This document shows, in pieces, positions 55,724 through 64,000 of a DNA stretch of 64,000 nucleotides (the stretch's first letter is position 1; each line of letters opens with the position of its first letter). Source of the stretch: Croceicoccus naphthovorans (lineage in GTDB: Bacteria; Pseudomonadota; Alphaproteobacteria; Sphingomonadales; Sphingomonadaceae). The stretch covers positions 1,615,501-1,679,500 of the forward strand of contig NZ_CP011770.1 in NCBI RefSeq assembly GCF_001028705.1, in the 5' to 3' direction. Made by a program: the position numbers and the translations under genes. The notes under the pieces are model-generated. The model had not been told where the DNA came from, searched no databases, and saw only the letters and a list, made by a program, of their open reading frames with translations.

Positions 55724-56806
55724 ATGGCCAGCCCACCGCTCAACGAAATGACAGACCGCGCGCGAGAGATTTTCCGTCTTGTCGTCGAGGGCTATCTGGA
55801 TTCGGGCCAGCCGGTGGGATCGAAGACATTGGCAGGGGAAGGCCTGAACCTCTCGCCAGCCTCGATTCGCTCGGTCCTTGCCGATCTTGAGCGTCTGGGC
55901 CTGCTGGCCGCGCCGCATACCAGCGCGGGGCGGATGCCGACTGAAACGGGGTTGCGGCTGTTTGTCGACGGCATGATGCAGGTTGCCGAACCCAGCGCCG
56001 CTGAACGCGCAGCGATAGAGCGTGAACTGGCCAGCCCCGGTCCGATCGAGGATGCTCTGGGCCGGACGAGCGCATTGCTCTCCAGCCTTTCGGCCTGCGC
56101 GGGTGTCGTGATGGTGCCCGCCCGCGAACCGCGCCTCACGCAGCTAAGCCTTGTCCCCTTGGGCGACGGGCGGGCGCTGGCGGTGCTCGTGGGTGAGGAT
56201 GGCGCGGTGGAAAACCGCGTGCTCGACCTGCCGCCGGGCACCGATCCCTCCGCGTTGGAACAGGCGGGCAATTACATATCCGCACGTCTGGCCGGACGCA
56301 CGCTGGCCGAGGCGGCGCTGCTGGTGAAGCGCGAACTGGCCAGCGAGCGCGCCTCGCTCGACGCCGCTGCGCGCGATCTGGTGGAGCGCGGGCTGGCCGT
56401 GTGGAGCGAGGATGCGGCCCGCCGCCCGGTGCTGATCGTGCGCGGGCAGGCGAACCTGTTGGACGAAAGCGCGGTGGAGGACCTCGAGCGGGTACGCTCG
56501 CTGCTCGACGATATCGAGCGGTCCGAACAGGTTGCCGCCGTGCTTGCCTCAGCAAGAGAGGCGGAGAGCGCCCGTATCTTCATCGGATCGGAGAACAAGC
56601 TGTTCTCGCTTTCCGGCTCTTCCGTCATCGCCTCGCCCTATCGCGACAGGGACGGACGGGTCATCGGCGTGGTGGGCGTTATCGGGCCGACTCGGTTGAA
56701 TTACGCGCGTCTCGTCCCCATGGTGGATTTCACCGCACAGAGTTTGGGGCGCAGCCTTGGGATCAACCCCGCACGGGGCCTCGGGCGTATACCCGGACAG
56801 AATTGA
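55724..56806 (+). CDS. hrcA: Heat-inducible transcription repressor HrcA
   Basis: Repressor that binds CIRCE operators of groESL and similar genes. The 360-residue protein has an N-terminal winged helix ([16 protein letters not shown] start; [34 protein letters not shown]) followed by [19 protein letters not shown] and a GAF-like C-terminal domain with [28 protein letters not shown] motif. A grpE gene follows after 18 bp. I do not see a CIRCE repeat in front of hrcA, grpE or dnaK. Confidence 0.94.
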   Translation: MASPPLNEMTDRAREIFRLVVEGYLDSGQPVGSKTLAGEGLNLSPASIRSVLADLERLGLLAAPHTSAGRMPTETGLRLFVDGMMQVAEPSAAERAAIERELASPGPIEDALGRTSALLSSLSACAGVVMVPAREPRLTQLSLVPLGDGRALAVLVGEDGAVENRVLDLPPGTDPSALEQAGNYISARLAGRTLAEAALLVKRELASERASLDAAARDLVERGLAVWSEDAARRPVLIVRGQANLLDESAVEDLERVRSLLDDIERSEQVAAVLASAREAESARIFIGSENKLFSLSGSSVIASPYRDRDGRVIGVVGVIGPTRLNYARLVPMVDFTAQSLGRSLGINPARGLGRIPGQN

Positions 56807-56824
56807 CAGGAATTTCATTAGGTC

Positions 56825-57394
56825 ATGAGCGACGACAAGACCCGCGACGAAGCGGTCGAACAGGAATTGAAGGGCGTGCCCGAGGACATGATCGACGGCG
56901 ACGAAACCGACGACACGGGTGAGGGCGATCGTCTGGCCGCGCTGGAAGAGGAACTGGCCGAGGCGAAGCAGCAGGTGCTTTATGCCCGTGCAGAGACGCA
57001 AAACGTGCGTCGCCGGATGGAAAAGGACGTGTCGGACGCGCGCGCCTATGCCGCAACCGGGTTTGCCCGCGATATCCTGTCGGTGCACGACAACCTGACC
57101 CGCGCGCTTCAGGCCGTACCGGAAGACCTGCGCGAGGACGAGAAGCTGAAGGGCCTGATCGCCGGGATCGAGGCAACCGCGCGCGAAATCGACAAGGTCT
57201 TTGGTCAGCACGGCATCACTCGCATCGCCGCGATCGGTATGCCGTTGGACCCGAACCAGCATCAGGCGATGGTCGAAATTCCGTCAGACGAAGCCGAGCC
57301 GGGCACCGTCGTGCAGGAAATGCAGTCGGGTTATATGATCAAAGATCGCCTGCTGCGTCCGGCGATGGTCGGCGTGGCGAAAAAGCCCGGCTGA
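56825..57394 (+). CDS. grpE: Nucleotide exchange factor GrpE
   Basis: Releases ADP from DnaK. The 189-residue protein has an acidic, disordered N-terminus, a long coiled coil (LAALEEELAEAKQQVLYARAETQNVRRRMEKDV), the segment VHDNLTRALQAVPED and the beta-domain NQHQAMVEI...GTVVQEMQSGYMIKDRLLRPAMVGVAK. Probably cotranscribed with hrcA. Confidence 0.95.
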   Translation: MSDDKTRDEAVEQELKGVPEDMIDGDETDDTGEGDRLAALEEELAEAKQQVLYARAETQNVRRRMEKDVSDARAYAATGFARDILSVHDNLTRALQAVPEDLREDEKLKGLIAGIEATAREIDKVFGQHGITRIAAIGMPLDPNQHQAMVEIPSDEAEPGTVVQEMQSGYMIKDRLLRPAMVGVAKKPG

Positions 57395-57418
57395 TACAAA
57401 AAAAGTCTCTGCATTCCC

Positions 57419-57443
57419 GGAACTTCGTGTCTCGCGCTCCGTA
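57419..57443 (+). promoter_or_regulatory. Possible EcfG-type (general stress response) promoter
   Basis: GGAAC at 57419 and CGTA at 57440, separated by 16 bases, resemble the GGAAC-N16/17-CGTT promoters used by EcfG in alphaproteobacteria. It lies 36 bp before the start of the small glycine-zipper lipoprotein gene. The last base of the -10 differs from consensus. Confidence 0.45.
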
Positions 57444-57478
57444 AGTCTTGCAACAGGGCACGAAACGGAGACGAGACG

Positions 57479-57769
57479 ATGAAGACCAGGATGATCGCCA
57501 TGCCCGTCATGGCCGCCGCCGCGCTGGCCACGGCTGGCTGTGCAGAGAATTACGCCGTGGAAGGCGCTGCTGCCGGGGCCGCCGCTGGTGCTGCGGTTGG
57601 CGCCGTTACCGGTGCGGATATTGGCACGGCTGCTGCGGTGGGCGCTGCAGCCGGTGCTGCGGGCGGCTATTTTATCGACAAGAACGACGGCTGCGATGGA
57701 TACGACCGCGACGGGCGTCTGGATGACGACTGCTACGGGACTTATGGGTATCCGGTGGATCCGCGATAA
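57479..57769 (+). CDS. Small glycine-zipper lipoprotein
   Basis: A 96-residue protein with a lipoprotein signal (lipobox ATAGC, Cys21), a repeated Gly/Ala motif (GAAAGAAAGAAVGAVTGADIG...GAAAGAAGG, about 29-62) typical of glycine-zipper membrane-inserting helices, and a Cys/Asp/Tyr-rich tail. Such proteins are often stress-induced surface lipoproteins. GGAG precedes the ATG. Function unknown. Confidence 0.78.
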   Translation: MKTRMIAMPVMAAAALATAGCAENYAVEGAAAGAAAGAAVGAVTGADIGTAAAVGAAAGAAGGYFIDKNDGCDGYDRDGRLDDDCYGTYGYPVDPR

Positions 57770-57822
57770 CGCGGCGATCTGGATGATGCGAAATGGCGCG
57801 GGCGAAAGCCTGCGCCGTTCTA

Positions 57823-58263
57823 TTAGAAGGGCAGAATACTCTCCAGCTGCGCCAACGCAGGCGCACCCCTTAACGCAAATCCATTTCGCAACAGAAAGGC
57901 ATGACGCACGATCTCTGCTTGCTGTTCGATCCCATAACTCGCCAAAGGCTGACCCGGCCTGACCGCATAATCATAGCGGCAGAACGGCTGCCGCATCAGA
58001 ACCAGCCAGAAGCGGCCCCGCTCTTGCGCCTGCCACACGTGTGTCATCTCGTGCAGGAACAGGCCCTGCGCACTTAGCGACGCGGCGGCGAAATCGTCGG
58101 CGTAGGAAACGTGCTCCGCCGGGAAGTGGATATGTCCCATCGGGGCCATCGCGGTGTTCGTCGGCTGAAACGGGAACCAGCGTTTCCGGCGGATCGTAAC
58201 CGGATCGACGTTCACCGCATCGCCGAACATCGACCGCACGAGCGATTTCTCGCCATCGGTCAA
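57823..58263 (-). CDS. Putative zinc metallopeptidase-like protein (HExxH), "vgr-related" family
   Basis: A 146-residue protein with one HEMTHVWQ (HExxH at residues 71-75) motif; the C-terminal part includes YGIEQQAEIVRHAFLL with a Glu suitable as third zinc ligand. Sphingomonad homologues are usually annotated as "vgr related protein" or DUF4157-like. No signal peptide is seen. The likely start is a TTG at 58263, about 40 bases after the copper-lipoprotein gene's stop, so the two may form an operon. Activity unproven. Confidence 0.7.
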   Translation of the reverse strand: MTDGEKSLVRSMFGDAVNVDPVTIRRKRWFPFQPTNTAMAPMGHIHFPAEHVSYADDFAAASLSAQGLFLHEMTHVWQAQERGRFWLVLMRQPFCRYDYAVRPGQPLASYGIEQQAEIVRHAFLLRNGFALRGAPALAQLESILPF

Positions 58264-58304
58264 TCCGCGTGTACCCCCGGCGGGGCAGGCCGGGGACTTG
58301 GTGC

Positions 58305-58838
58305 TCAGTGGTCCATTCCAGCCATGTCGCCATTGGCCATGTCGTCTTCCGCCATACCGCCAGCTGGCACGACATTCGCCGCGATGGAGGCCTTGTCGCC
58401 ATTGGCGAAAGTGATCGTCAGGTCGGTCGTTCCGCCCGGCGCAATCGTAGCGTCCATATCGAAAAGCATCGCGTGGTATCCGCCCGACTGGAACGCGATG
58501 GGTTCACCCGGTTGCAGGGCGATTTCTTCAACCAGGGCCATCGACATCTTGCCATCTTGCGAAGTCGTCTGGTGCATTTCCGCACGACCCGCCCCCATCA
58601 CCGATACGCCGACGATCGTGCGCGGATCTTCCGATGCGATGGTGAAATAGGCGACCCCCGGGCGGCCCGTTACCGCGGGCATCCGCACTTCGGCAGCGGT
58701 CAGCGAGACGCCTGCAGGTGCATCGGCGGCGGCGGGAACATCTACTGCCTCAGTCGGCGCGGGCGCGGGCGCTTCGGCACCGCAGGCGGCCAGTGCCAGC
58801 GGTACGATCAGGGCGGGGATCAGGTGTTTCGTGCGCAT
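58305..58838 (-). CDS. PCuAC-type periplasmic copper chaperone, lipoprotein
   Basis: A 177-residue lipoprotein (lipobox LAAC, Cys19) with a PCuAC domain: EMHQTTSQDGKMSM and, 21 residues later, YHAMLFDM, giving the H-M-(x)-M...H-x-M copper(I) site used to deliver copper to cytochrome oxidase CuA. The tail GGMAEDDMANGDMAGMDH adds more Met and a His and may be an extra copper site. The frame is open upstream, but the lipoprotein signal starts at 58838. Confidence 0.87.
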   Translation of the reverse strand: MRTKHLIPALIVPLALAACGAEAPAPAPTEAVDVPAAADAPAGVSLTAAEVRMPAVTGRPGVAYFTIASEDPRTIVGVSVMGAGRAEMHQTTSQDGKMSMALVEEIALQPGEPIAFQSGGYHAMLFDMDATIAPGGTTDLTITFANGDKASIAANVVPAGGMAEDDMANGDMAGMDH

Positions 58839-58892
58839 TTTCAACGGCTCCACAGGCATTCGATTTCGTCCCCAAATAGGGATGTACGAACC

Positions 58893-58923
58893 CTTGTGCC
58901 ACCAAAAACCGCCCCTATATCGC
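58893..58923 (+). promoter_or_regulatory. RpoH-type heat-shock promoter before dnaK
   Basis: CTTG at 58893-58896, 17 bases, then CCTATATCG from 58914 match the alphaproteobacterial RpoH consensus CTTG-N17/18-CYTATNTNNG except possibly the last base. It lies about 90 bp before the dnaK start and inside the PCuAC leader region on the other strand. Confidence 0.72.
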
Positions 58924-59014
58924 CCCTGCAGAAACGAGCCGTGTGGCGGGCCTGCCCGCATGTGGGGGGCCCCGAAGGCACGGTGTCAAAATTGAAGGAT
59001 GGGAATACGTAAAG

Positions 59015-60925
59015 ATGGCTAAAGTTATCGGCATCGACCTGGGCACCACCAACAGCTGCGTCGCAGTGATGGATGGCGACAAGCCCAAGGTAATCGAGAA
59101 TTCGGAAGGCGCGCGCACCACGCCTTCGATCACCGCGTTCACTAAGGATGGCGAACGCCTGATCGGTCAGCCTGCAAAGCGTCAGGCTGTGACCAATCCC
59201 GACAACACTCTTTTCGCGATCAAGCGCCTGATCGGCCGCCGCTTCGACGACCCCATGACCAAGAAGGACATGGAGCTGGTCCCCTATGACATCGTCAAGG
59301 GCAAGAATGGCGACGCATGGGTCAAGGCCGGTGGCGAAGACTATAGCCCCAGCCAGATTTCGGCCTTCATCCTGCAGAAGATGAAGGAAACTGCCGAGAG
59401 CTATCTGGGCGAAACCGTTACGCAGGCGGTCATCACCGTTCCCGCATACTTCAACGATGCCCAGCGTCAGGCGACCAAGGACGCCGGCCAGATCGCGGGG
59501 CTTGAAGTGCTGCGCATCATCAACGAGCCGACGGCGGCTGCGTTGGCCTATGGTCTCGACAAGGAAGACGGCAAGACCATCGCGGTCTACGACCTTGGCG
59601 GCGGTACCTTCGACGTCTCGATCCTCGAGATCGGCGACGGCGTGTTCGAAGTGAAGTCGACCAACGGCGACACCTTCCTCGGCGGTGAAGACTTCGACAC
59701 CGCAGTCGTGGAATTCCTGGCCGATGCGTTCAAGAAGGACGAAGGCATCGACCTGCGCGGCGACAAGCTTGCGCTGCAGCGTCTGAAAGAAGCTGCCGAG
59801 AAGGCCAAGATCGAGCTGTCGAGCGCGCAGTCGACGGAAGTGAACCTGCCGTTCATCACCGCCGACCAGAACGGTCCAAAGCACCTAGTCAAAACGATCA
59901 CCCGCACCGATCTTGAAAAGATGGTCGAGCACCTGATCGCCCGCACGAAAGAGCCGATGAAGAAGGCCCTTGCCGACGCCGGTGTCACGGCGAAGGAAAT
60001 CGACGAGGTCGTCCTTGTCGGCGGCATGACTCGCATGCCCAAGGTGCGCGAGGCCGTTAAGGACTTCTTCGGCAAGGAACCGCACACCGGCGTGAACCCG
60101 GACGAAGTGGTCGCCATGGGTGCGGCCATTCAGGCGGGCGTGCTTCAGGGCGACGTCAAGGACGTGCTGCTACTCGACGTGACCCCGCTTTCGCTGGGCA
60201 TTGAGACGCTGGGCGGGATCATGACCAAGATGATCGACCGCAACACGACGATCCCCACCAAGAAGAGCCAGGTCTATTCGACTGCCGATGACAATCAGCA
60301 GGCCGTGACGATCCGCGTCTTCCAGGGTGAGCGCGAGATGGCGAGCGACAACAAGCTGCTCGGCCAGTTCGACCTTGTCGGCATTCCGCCCGCACCGCGC
60401 GGCGTTCCGCAGATCGAGGTTACCTTCGACATCGACGCCAACGGCATCGTGAACGTCAGCGCCAAGGACAAGGGCACCGGCAAGGAACAGCAGATCCGTA
60501 TCCAGGCATCTGGCGGCCTCTCCGACGCCGACATCGACCAGATGGTGCAGGATGCAGAGAAGTTCGCGGACGAGGACAAGAAGCGCAAGGAGCGTGCCGA
60601 GGCGCGCAACCAGGCCGACAGCCTTGTCCACTCGACCGAGCAGCAGCTCAAGGAACACGGCGACGCGATCGACGCTTCGCTGAAGTCCGAGATCGAGGCT
60701 GCCGTGGCCGAGGTGAAGACCGCCCTGGAGGGCGACGACGCCGATGCGATCAATGCCAAGTCGCAGGCCCTTGCCGAAAAGGCGATGAAGATGGGTCAGG
60801 CCATTTACGAGAAGCAGCAGGCCGAAGCGGCTCCCGCCGATGGCGCGCCTGCCGATGCCGGTGCCGACGAGGAAGTCGTCGATGCCGAATTCTCGGAAGT
60901 CGACGAAGGCGCGGACAAGAACTGA
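59015..60925 (+). CDS. dnaK: Chaperone protein DnaK (Hsp70)
   Basis: ATP-dependent Hsp70 chaperone of 636 residues. The actin-like ATPase domain starts [20 protein letters not shown], with [39 protein letters not shown] and [14 protein letters not shown]; the substrate domain follows the linker [18 protein letters not shown]. The C-terminal tail ends in an acidic [19 protein letters not shown] stretch, close to the EEVD style. The start at 59015 gives the family N-terminus. Confidence 0.97.
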   Translation: MAKVIGIDLGTTNSCVAVMDGDKPKVIENSEGARTTPSITAFTKDGERLIGQPAKRQAVTNPDNTLFAIKRLIGRRFDDPMTKKDMELVPYDIVKGKNGDAWVKAGGEDYSPSQISAFILQKMKETAESYLGETVTQAVITVPAYFNDAQRQATKDAGQIAGLEVLRIINEPTAAALAYGLDKEDGKTIAVYDLGGGTFDVSILEIGDGVFEVKSTNGDTFLGGEDFDTAVVEFLADAFKKDEGIDLRGDKLALQRLKEAAEKAKIELSSAQSTEVNLPFITADQNGPKHLVKTITRTDLEKMVEHLIARTKEPMKKALADAGVTAKEIDEVVLVGGMTRMPKVREAVKDFFGKEPHTGVNPDEVVAMGAAIQAGVLQGDVKDVLLLDVTPLSLGIETLGGIMTKMIDRNTTIPTKKSQVYSTADDNQQAVTIRVFQGEREMASDNKLLGQFDLVGIPPAPRGVPQIEVTFDIDANGIVNVSAKDKGTGKEQQIRIQASGGLSDADIDQMVQDAEKFADEDKKRKERAEARNQADSLVHSTEQQLKEHGDAIDASLKSEIEAAVAEVKTALEGDDADAINAKSQALAEKAMKMGQAIYEKQQAEAAPADGAPADAGADEEVVDAEFSEVDEGADKN

Positions 60926-61038
60926 GCCTATCGAACGGTAATCCCATGATTTTTCCGGCTCGCTCCTTTCAAGGTACGCCCACTCGCGTTAACCTTGGAG
61001 AGAGCGGGCCGGACGTATTCTGGATGCCGTAGAAATTC

Positions 61039-61068
61039 GGGGCGCGATCGGACTCGCCGATTCGCCCC
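61039..61068 (+). terminator. Hairpin between dnaK and dnaJ
   Basis: GGGGCG and CGCCCC enclose an inner TCGG/CCGA stem. A short T-containing tail follows. It lies 113 bp after dnaK and 70 bp before dnaJ and could attenuate read-through so that dnaJ is made at lower levels. Confidence 0.4.
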
Positions 61069-61138
61069 TTCGATTTGCCCCGCCGACAGGGATCTCGGCA
61101 CGGGTAATGCGAAACACACAAGACCAAGTGGGGATCGA

Positions 61139-62266
61139 GTGTCAGTGGAAACCGAGGTCGACTTTTACGAGCTGCTCGAAGTCGAACGCACGGCGGACGA
61201 CAAGACGATCAAGTCCGCCTATCGCAAGCTTGCCATGCGCTTTCACCCGGATCGCAATCCGGGTTGCGCGGACAGCGAAGCGAAGTTCAAGGCGATCAGC
61301 GTAGCCTATGACTGTCTGAAGGATCCGCAGAAGCGCGCGACTTATGACCGTTACGGCCACGCCGCCTATGCACAGGCGCAGCAGGGCGGCGCTGGCGGCG
61401 CCGGCGGATTTTCCGACATCGGCGACATCTTCGAAACGATCTTCGGCAGCGCGTTCGGCGGCGGCGCGGGGGCAAGGCCCCGGCGCGGCGCGGACTTGCG
61501 CTATGACCTTGAGATCAAGCTTGAAGAAGCGTTCCACGGCAAGCAGACCGAGATCGAAATCGAGGTTTCGCAGACCTGCGAACCCTGCGCCGGATCGGGT
61601 GCGGAGCCGGGGACCGACCGGCGCGGCTGTCCCACCTGCGCCGGACACGGCAAGGTCCGCGCGCAACAGGGCTTTTTCATGGTCGAACGGCCTTGCCCGA
61701 CCTGCCACGGGCGCGGTGAAATCATCGAAAAGCCATGCCGCGCCTGTCGCGGAGAGGGCCGCGTCGACGTTGCCCAGAAGCTGGAAGTGAACATCCCGCC
61801 GGGCGTCGAAACCGGCACGCGTATCCGCCTGTCCGGAAAGGGCGAGGCGGGGCCGATGGGTGCGCCTCCGGGCGATCTCTACATCTTCATCCACGTCCGC
61901 CGCCATGATGTTTATGAACGTGATGGTACGACCTTGCTGACCCGCGTGCCGATTACGTTCACCAAGGCTGCCTTGGGCGGAACCGTCCGCTTGCCGGGCT
62001 TGGATGACGAGTGGATCACCGTGAACATCCCTGCCGGGATGCAGTCGGGCGAACAGCTGCGCAAACGCGGCGATGGCATGCCCGTATTGCAGGGCCGTGG
62101 GCGCGGCGATCTGGTGGTCGAGGTCAAGGTCGAGACCCCGCGCAAGCTATCGACCAAGCAGAAGGAATTGCTCCGTGAATTCCAGCAGAGCGAAACCGAT
62201 GCGCAGTGCCCGGAATCGCAGAGCTTTTTCGAGAAGATCAAAGCGGGCTTCACCGGCAAACGATAA
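61139..62266 (+). CDS. dnaJ: Chaperone protein DnaJ (Hsp40)
   Basis: Cochaperone of DnaK, 375 residues. It has a J domain (DFYELLEVERTADDKTIKSAYRKLAMRFHPDRNPG with HPD near residue 37), a Gly-rich linker, four zinc-finger repeats (CEPCAGSG, CPTCAGHG, CPTCHGRG, CRACRGEG), and two C-terminal beta domains. GTG at 61139 is used with GGGGA upstream; a second GTG at 61145 is also possible. The frame is open upstream without coding pattern. Confidence 0.95.
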   Translation: MSVETEVDFYELLEVERTADDKTIKSAYRKLAMRFHPDRNPGCADSEAKFKAISVAYDCLKDPQKRATYDRYGHAAYAQAQQGGAGGAGGFSDIGDIFETIFGSAFGGGAGARPRRGADLRYDLEIKLEEAFHGKQTEIEIEVSQTCEPCAGSGAEPGTDRRGCPTCAGHGKVRAQQGFFMVERPCPTCHGRGEIIEKPCRACRGEGRVDVAQKLEVNIPPGVETGTRIRLSGKGEAGPMGAPPGDLYIFIHVRRHDVYERDGTTLLTRVPITFTKAALGGTVRLPGLDDEWITVNIPAGMQSGEQLRKRGDGMPVLQGRGRGDLVVEVKVETPRKLSTKQKELLREFQQSETDAQCPESQSFFEKIKAGFTGKR

Positions 62267-62276
62267 CGCGCGCCGG

Positions 62277-64000
62277 TCAGCCCAACCGTTCGCGCACCTC
62301 GGTTTCCAACCGCTCGATCAGACCGCTCCGGCATAACTTGGCCTGACGCTCTTCCTCCAAGATCGCGAGGAAAGCCTCGCGCTTGATCGCCACGATCTCT
62401 TCTTGCGGCACCACGCCTTCGCCCGCGAGGGTCGATGCCGTAATGTCGATCAATCGTTCCGCCCCGTGCAATCTGCCCCACAGATAGTCGTTTTCACGAT
62501 AGGCGCGGCTGAAGAACGCGCCGAAGTTGTAGAACTCGATCCCCCGCAAGCTGGCGACCGCACCGCCGGGGCGGATGGTGCTGGCGTCTTCGGGCGAGAT
62601 GCGATCGACTTTGATCGGATCGAACTCATCCAAACCCCTCGCGCCGAGCAGCGGGAGCGTGGCGATGTCGTAAAATGGAAAGCCGAGGTAGGTCAGTAGG
62701 AGTTTGCGCCGCTGTTCTCGAGGAAGGGGGGACAGGCCATCGGCAAGGATCGAGTCGACCTGTGGATCGGTGTCCTTCAGGTTCCGTTTCTCGGCAATTG
62801 CGGTCAGAACTGCCCTCGGATCGGTCAGCACTTGCTCGGCAATCCCGGCGAAATCGCGGCCCAGCGCCTCGATCTGCTCCAGCTTGCGATAGAGCGATAG
62901 CGCCTTGTAAATCGCCTCTCGCGCGATTTCTCGTGTCTCCGGCTCCAGCTCTCCGCCAATATCGCCCGGTGCCAGACGGCGCGCCATCAGGCGCAATCGC
63001 CGTGTGCGAAAGCCGATGTCGTGCATGCGGAAAAACGCGATGGCGTCATCGTTCGCACCGCCGCCGGGGGCAGCCAGAGTCACCAGACCCTGCGCCTCGA
63101 AATGGCGCATCAGGCTACTGACCACGGCGGTCTGTTCGGGCGGATCGGCCTCTATCGCGCGGCAGATCAGGTTCGCCAGTCCGTCAAGGATACCGGCGTA
63201 TTTCGCCTGCGCATAGGAATGGAACGCGAACCCGGCCCTTTCCGCCGCCGCCTGCTGCGCGCGCCTGCGCCATTTGGTCAGGCGGTCGGCATTGGGTCGG
63301 TTGAGGAAAAGCGTTCGGCCCAGCAGCTTGTCGACCGTTGCCTCCACCTCTGGGCGCAGGGCGTCGATAATCCCGCGTATCCGCATGGCATCGGCCGAAT
63401 GGCGGGCGATTCGCTCCAGATCGTCGCGGATCGGCTGTTCGCGCGGGATCGAGGACAACGCGCCGAAGATCGCAGTGAAGAAACCTATGGGACGCGTCTC
63501 GCTCCGCATCCCGCCAAGACGGAAATCGGGGTGCGGGTCGATGTAGACGAAACGCCGGTCAACCTCGCGTGAAGCTGGCCGGTTTTCCAGCGCGGAGATG
63601 GCCTGCGCAAAGGGCGCGCCGACCAGCACGGCCCCATCGATGAGCGCCACGCTATCCAGATCGCCTGCATGGACATGGTGGGGCATGATCCGGCGCAAGA
63701 AAAGGTCGCGCCCCGGCCATTCGAACCAGCGCTCCTCCGCAAGCTCATCGATCTCCGACAGGACCAGCGGCGGGAAAGCTCCGGGAAAGCTGGCCGTGGC
63801 GCGCGCGGCCATGACCAGTTCTGGGCGGGCGGCCATCTCTGCTTCGCCGCCGTGTGCGCGAAATGAAATGGACAGGCGATGCTCGGCCTCGGTCGCGTCG
63901 GCAGGGCTGTTGACGTGGAGCGGCGCGCGATAGCCGCGAAAGTCCGTCGTCGTAACGAAGAGGTCGAGCGGATGGCCCTCAGGCACCAGCGGCTGACCCG
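62277..64000 (-). CDS. Patatin-like phospholipase with DUF3376-type C-terminal region (partial)
   Basis: At least 573 codons are in the window and the 5' part lies beyond 64000; the frame stays open to the edge. The visible part starts after the GxSxG nucleophile and includes MAARATASFPGAFPP and the catalytic Asp in ALIDGAVLVGAPF, both typical of patatins. The long C-terminal region (RRFVYIDPHPDFR..., helical to the end) is as in DUF3376-type patatin-like proteins of sphingomonads and actinobacteria. A lipid hydrolase role is inferred. Confidence 0.83.
   Translation of the reverse strand, partial: GQPLVPEGHPLDLFVTTTDFRGYRAPLHVNSPADATEAEHRLSISFRAHGGEAEMAARPELVMAARATASFPGAFPPLVLSEIDELAEERWFEWPGRDLFLRRIMPHHVHAGDLDSVALIDGAVLVGAPFAQAISALENRPASREVDRRFVYIDPHPDFRLGGMRSETRPIGFFTAIFGALSSIPREQPIRDDLERIARHSADAMRIRGIIDALRPEVEATVDKLLGRTLFLNRPNADRLTKWRRRAQQAAAERAGFAFHSYAQAKYAGILDGLANLICRAIEADPPEQTAVVSSLMRHFEAQGLVTLAAPGGGANDDAIAFFRMHDIGFRTRRLRLMARRLAPGDIGGELEPETREIAREAIYKALSLYRKLEQIEALGRDFAGIAEQVLTDPRAVLTAIAEKRNLKDTDPQVDSILADGLSPLPREQRRKLLLTYLGFPFYDIATLPLLGARGLDEFDPIKVDRISPEDASTIRPGGAVASLRGIEFYNFGAFFSRAYRENDYLWGRLHGAERLIDITASTLAGEGVVPQEEIVAIKREAFLAILEEERQAKLCRSGLIERLETEVRERLG

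Overview
The window is 64 kb of high-GC, densely coding bacterial chromosome. Gene content and order point to an alphaproteobacterium of the order Sphingomonadales (Erythrobacteraceae/Sphingomonadaceae type): tpiA-secG-pyrG; grx-nitrilase-DUF1178; ftsB followed by a pdhA/pdhB pair with a lipoyl domain fused to E1-beta; hrcA-grpE and dnaK-dnaJ near rph, rdgB, hemW and xerC; and a DOMON-like protein. This assignment is an inference from gene families, not from a database search.

Layout. 1-5.7 kb: housekeeping genes (tpiA end, secG, pyrG, a Crp-type regulator, a small heat-shock protein with a candidate ROSE RNA thermometer, grxC, a nitrilase-family amidase, DUF1178). 5.75-11.85 kb: an accessory zone starting at tRNA-Arg(CCT), with a probable integrase tail and a broken phage-like gene, a complete IS3-family element, a TonB receptor with an STN domain, a LysR regulator and a DUF2891 pseudogene. 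11.85-23.7 kb: a cobalamin locus of two divergent transcription units, each with its own cobalamin riboswitch. The leftward unit is a BtuM-like membrane protein, cobO and cobB. The rightward unit is btuB, DUF1636, cobT, cobC, cobS, cobD, cbiB, cobQ and cobU, nearly all translationally coupled. 23.7-24.4 kb: a non-coding scar with an IS110-type transposase remnant.

24.4-64 kb is core chromosome: ftsB, pyruvate dehydrogenase E1, three TadE/TadG-type pseudopilin-like genes, an NDUFAF6-like protein, an EF-hand protein, trmFO, a YhhN protein, gyrA, a TPR protein, an NYN-domain protein, PilZ, tyrS, a DOMON-like protein, NamZ, a VWA/MoxR pair, a GT87 membrane protein, parE, an LpoA-like lipoprotein with rsmI-yraN-gshB diverging from it, dedA, hemW-xerC, a CAP-domain protein, rph-rdgB, hrcA-grpE, a glycine-zipper lipoprotein, a metallopeptidase-like protein, a PCuAC copper lipoprotein, dnaK, dnaJ and a patatin that runs off the end.

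The most interesting parts are the cobalamin locus (uptake, adenosylation, amidation, nucleotide-loop assembly, but no corrin-ring genes here), its position between a tRNA with integrase debris and an IS scar, the BtuM-like protein under riboswitch control, and several readable heat/stress control sites (ROSE-like leader, RpoH-type promoter, EcfG-type promoter). I saw no CRISPR array, no intact prophage, and no gene set that I can call a wholly new system.
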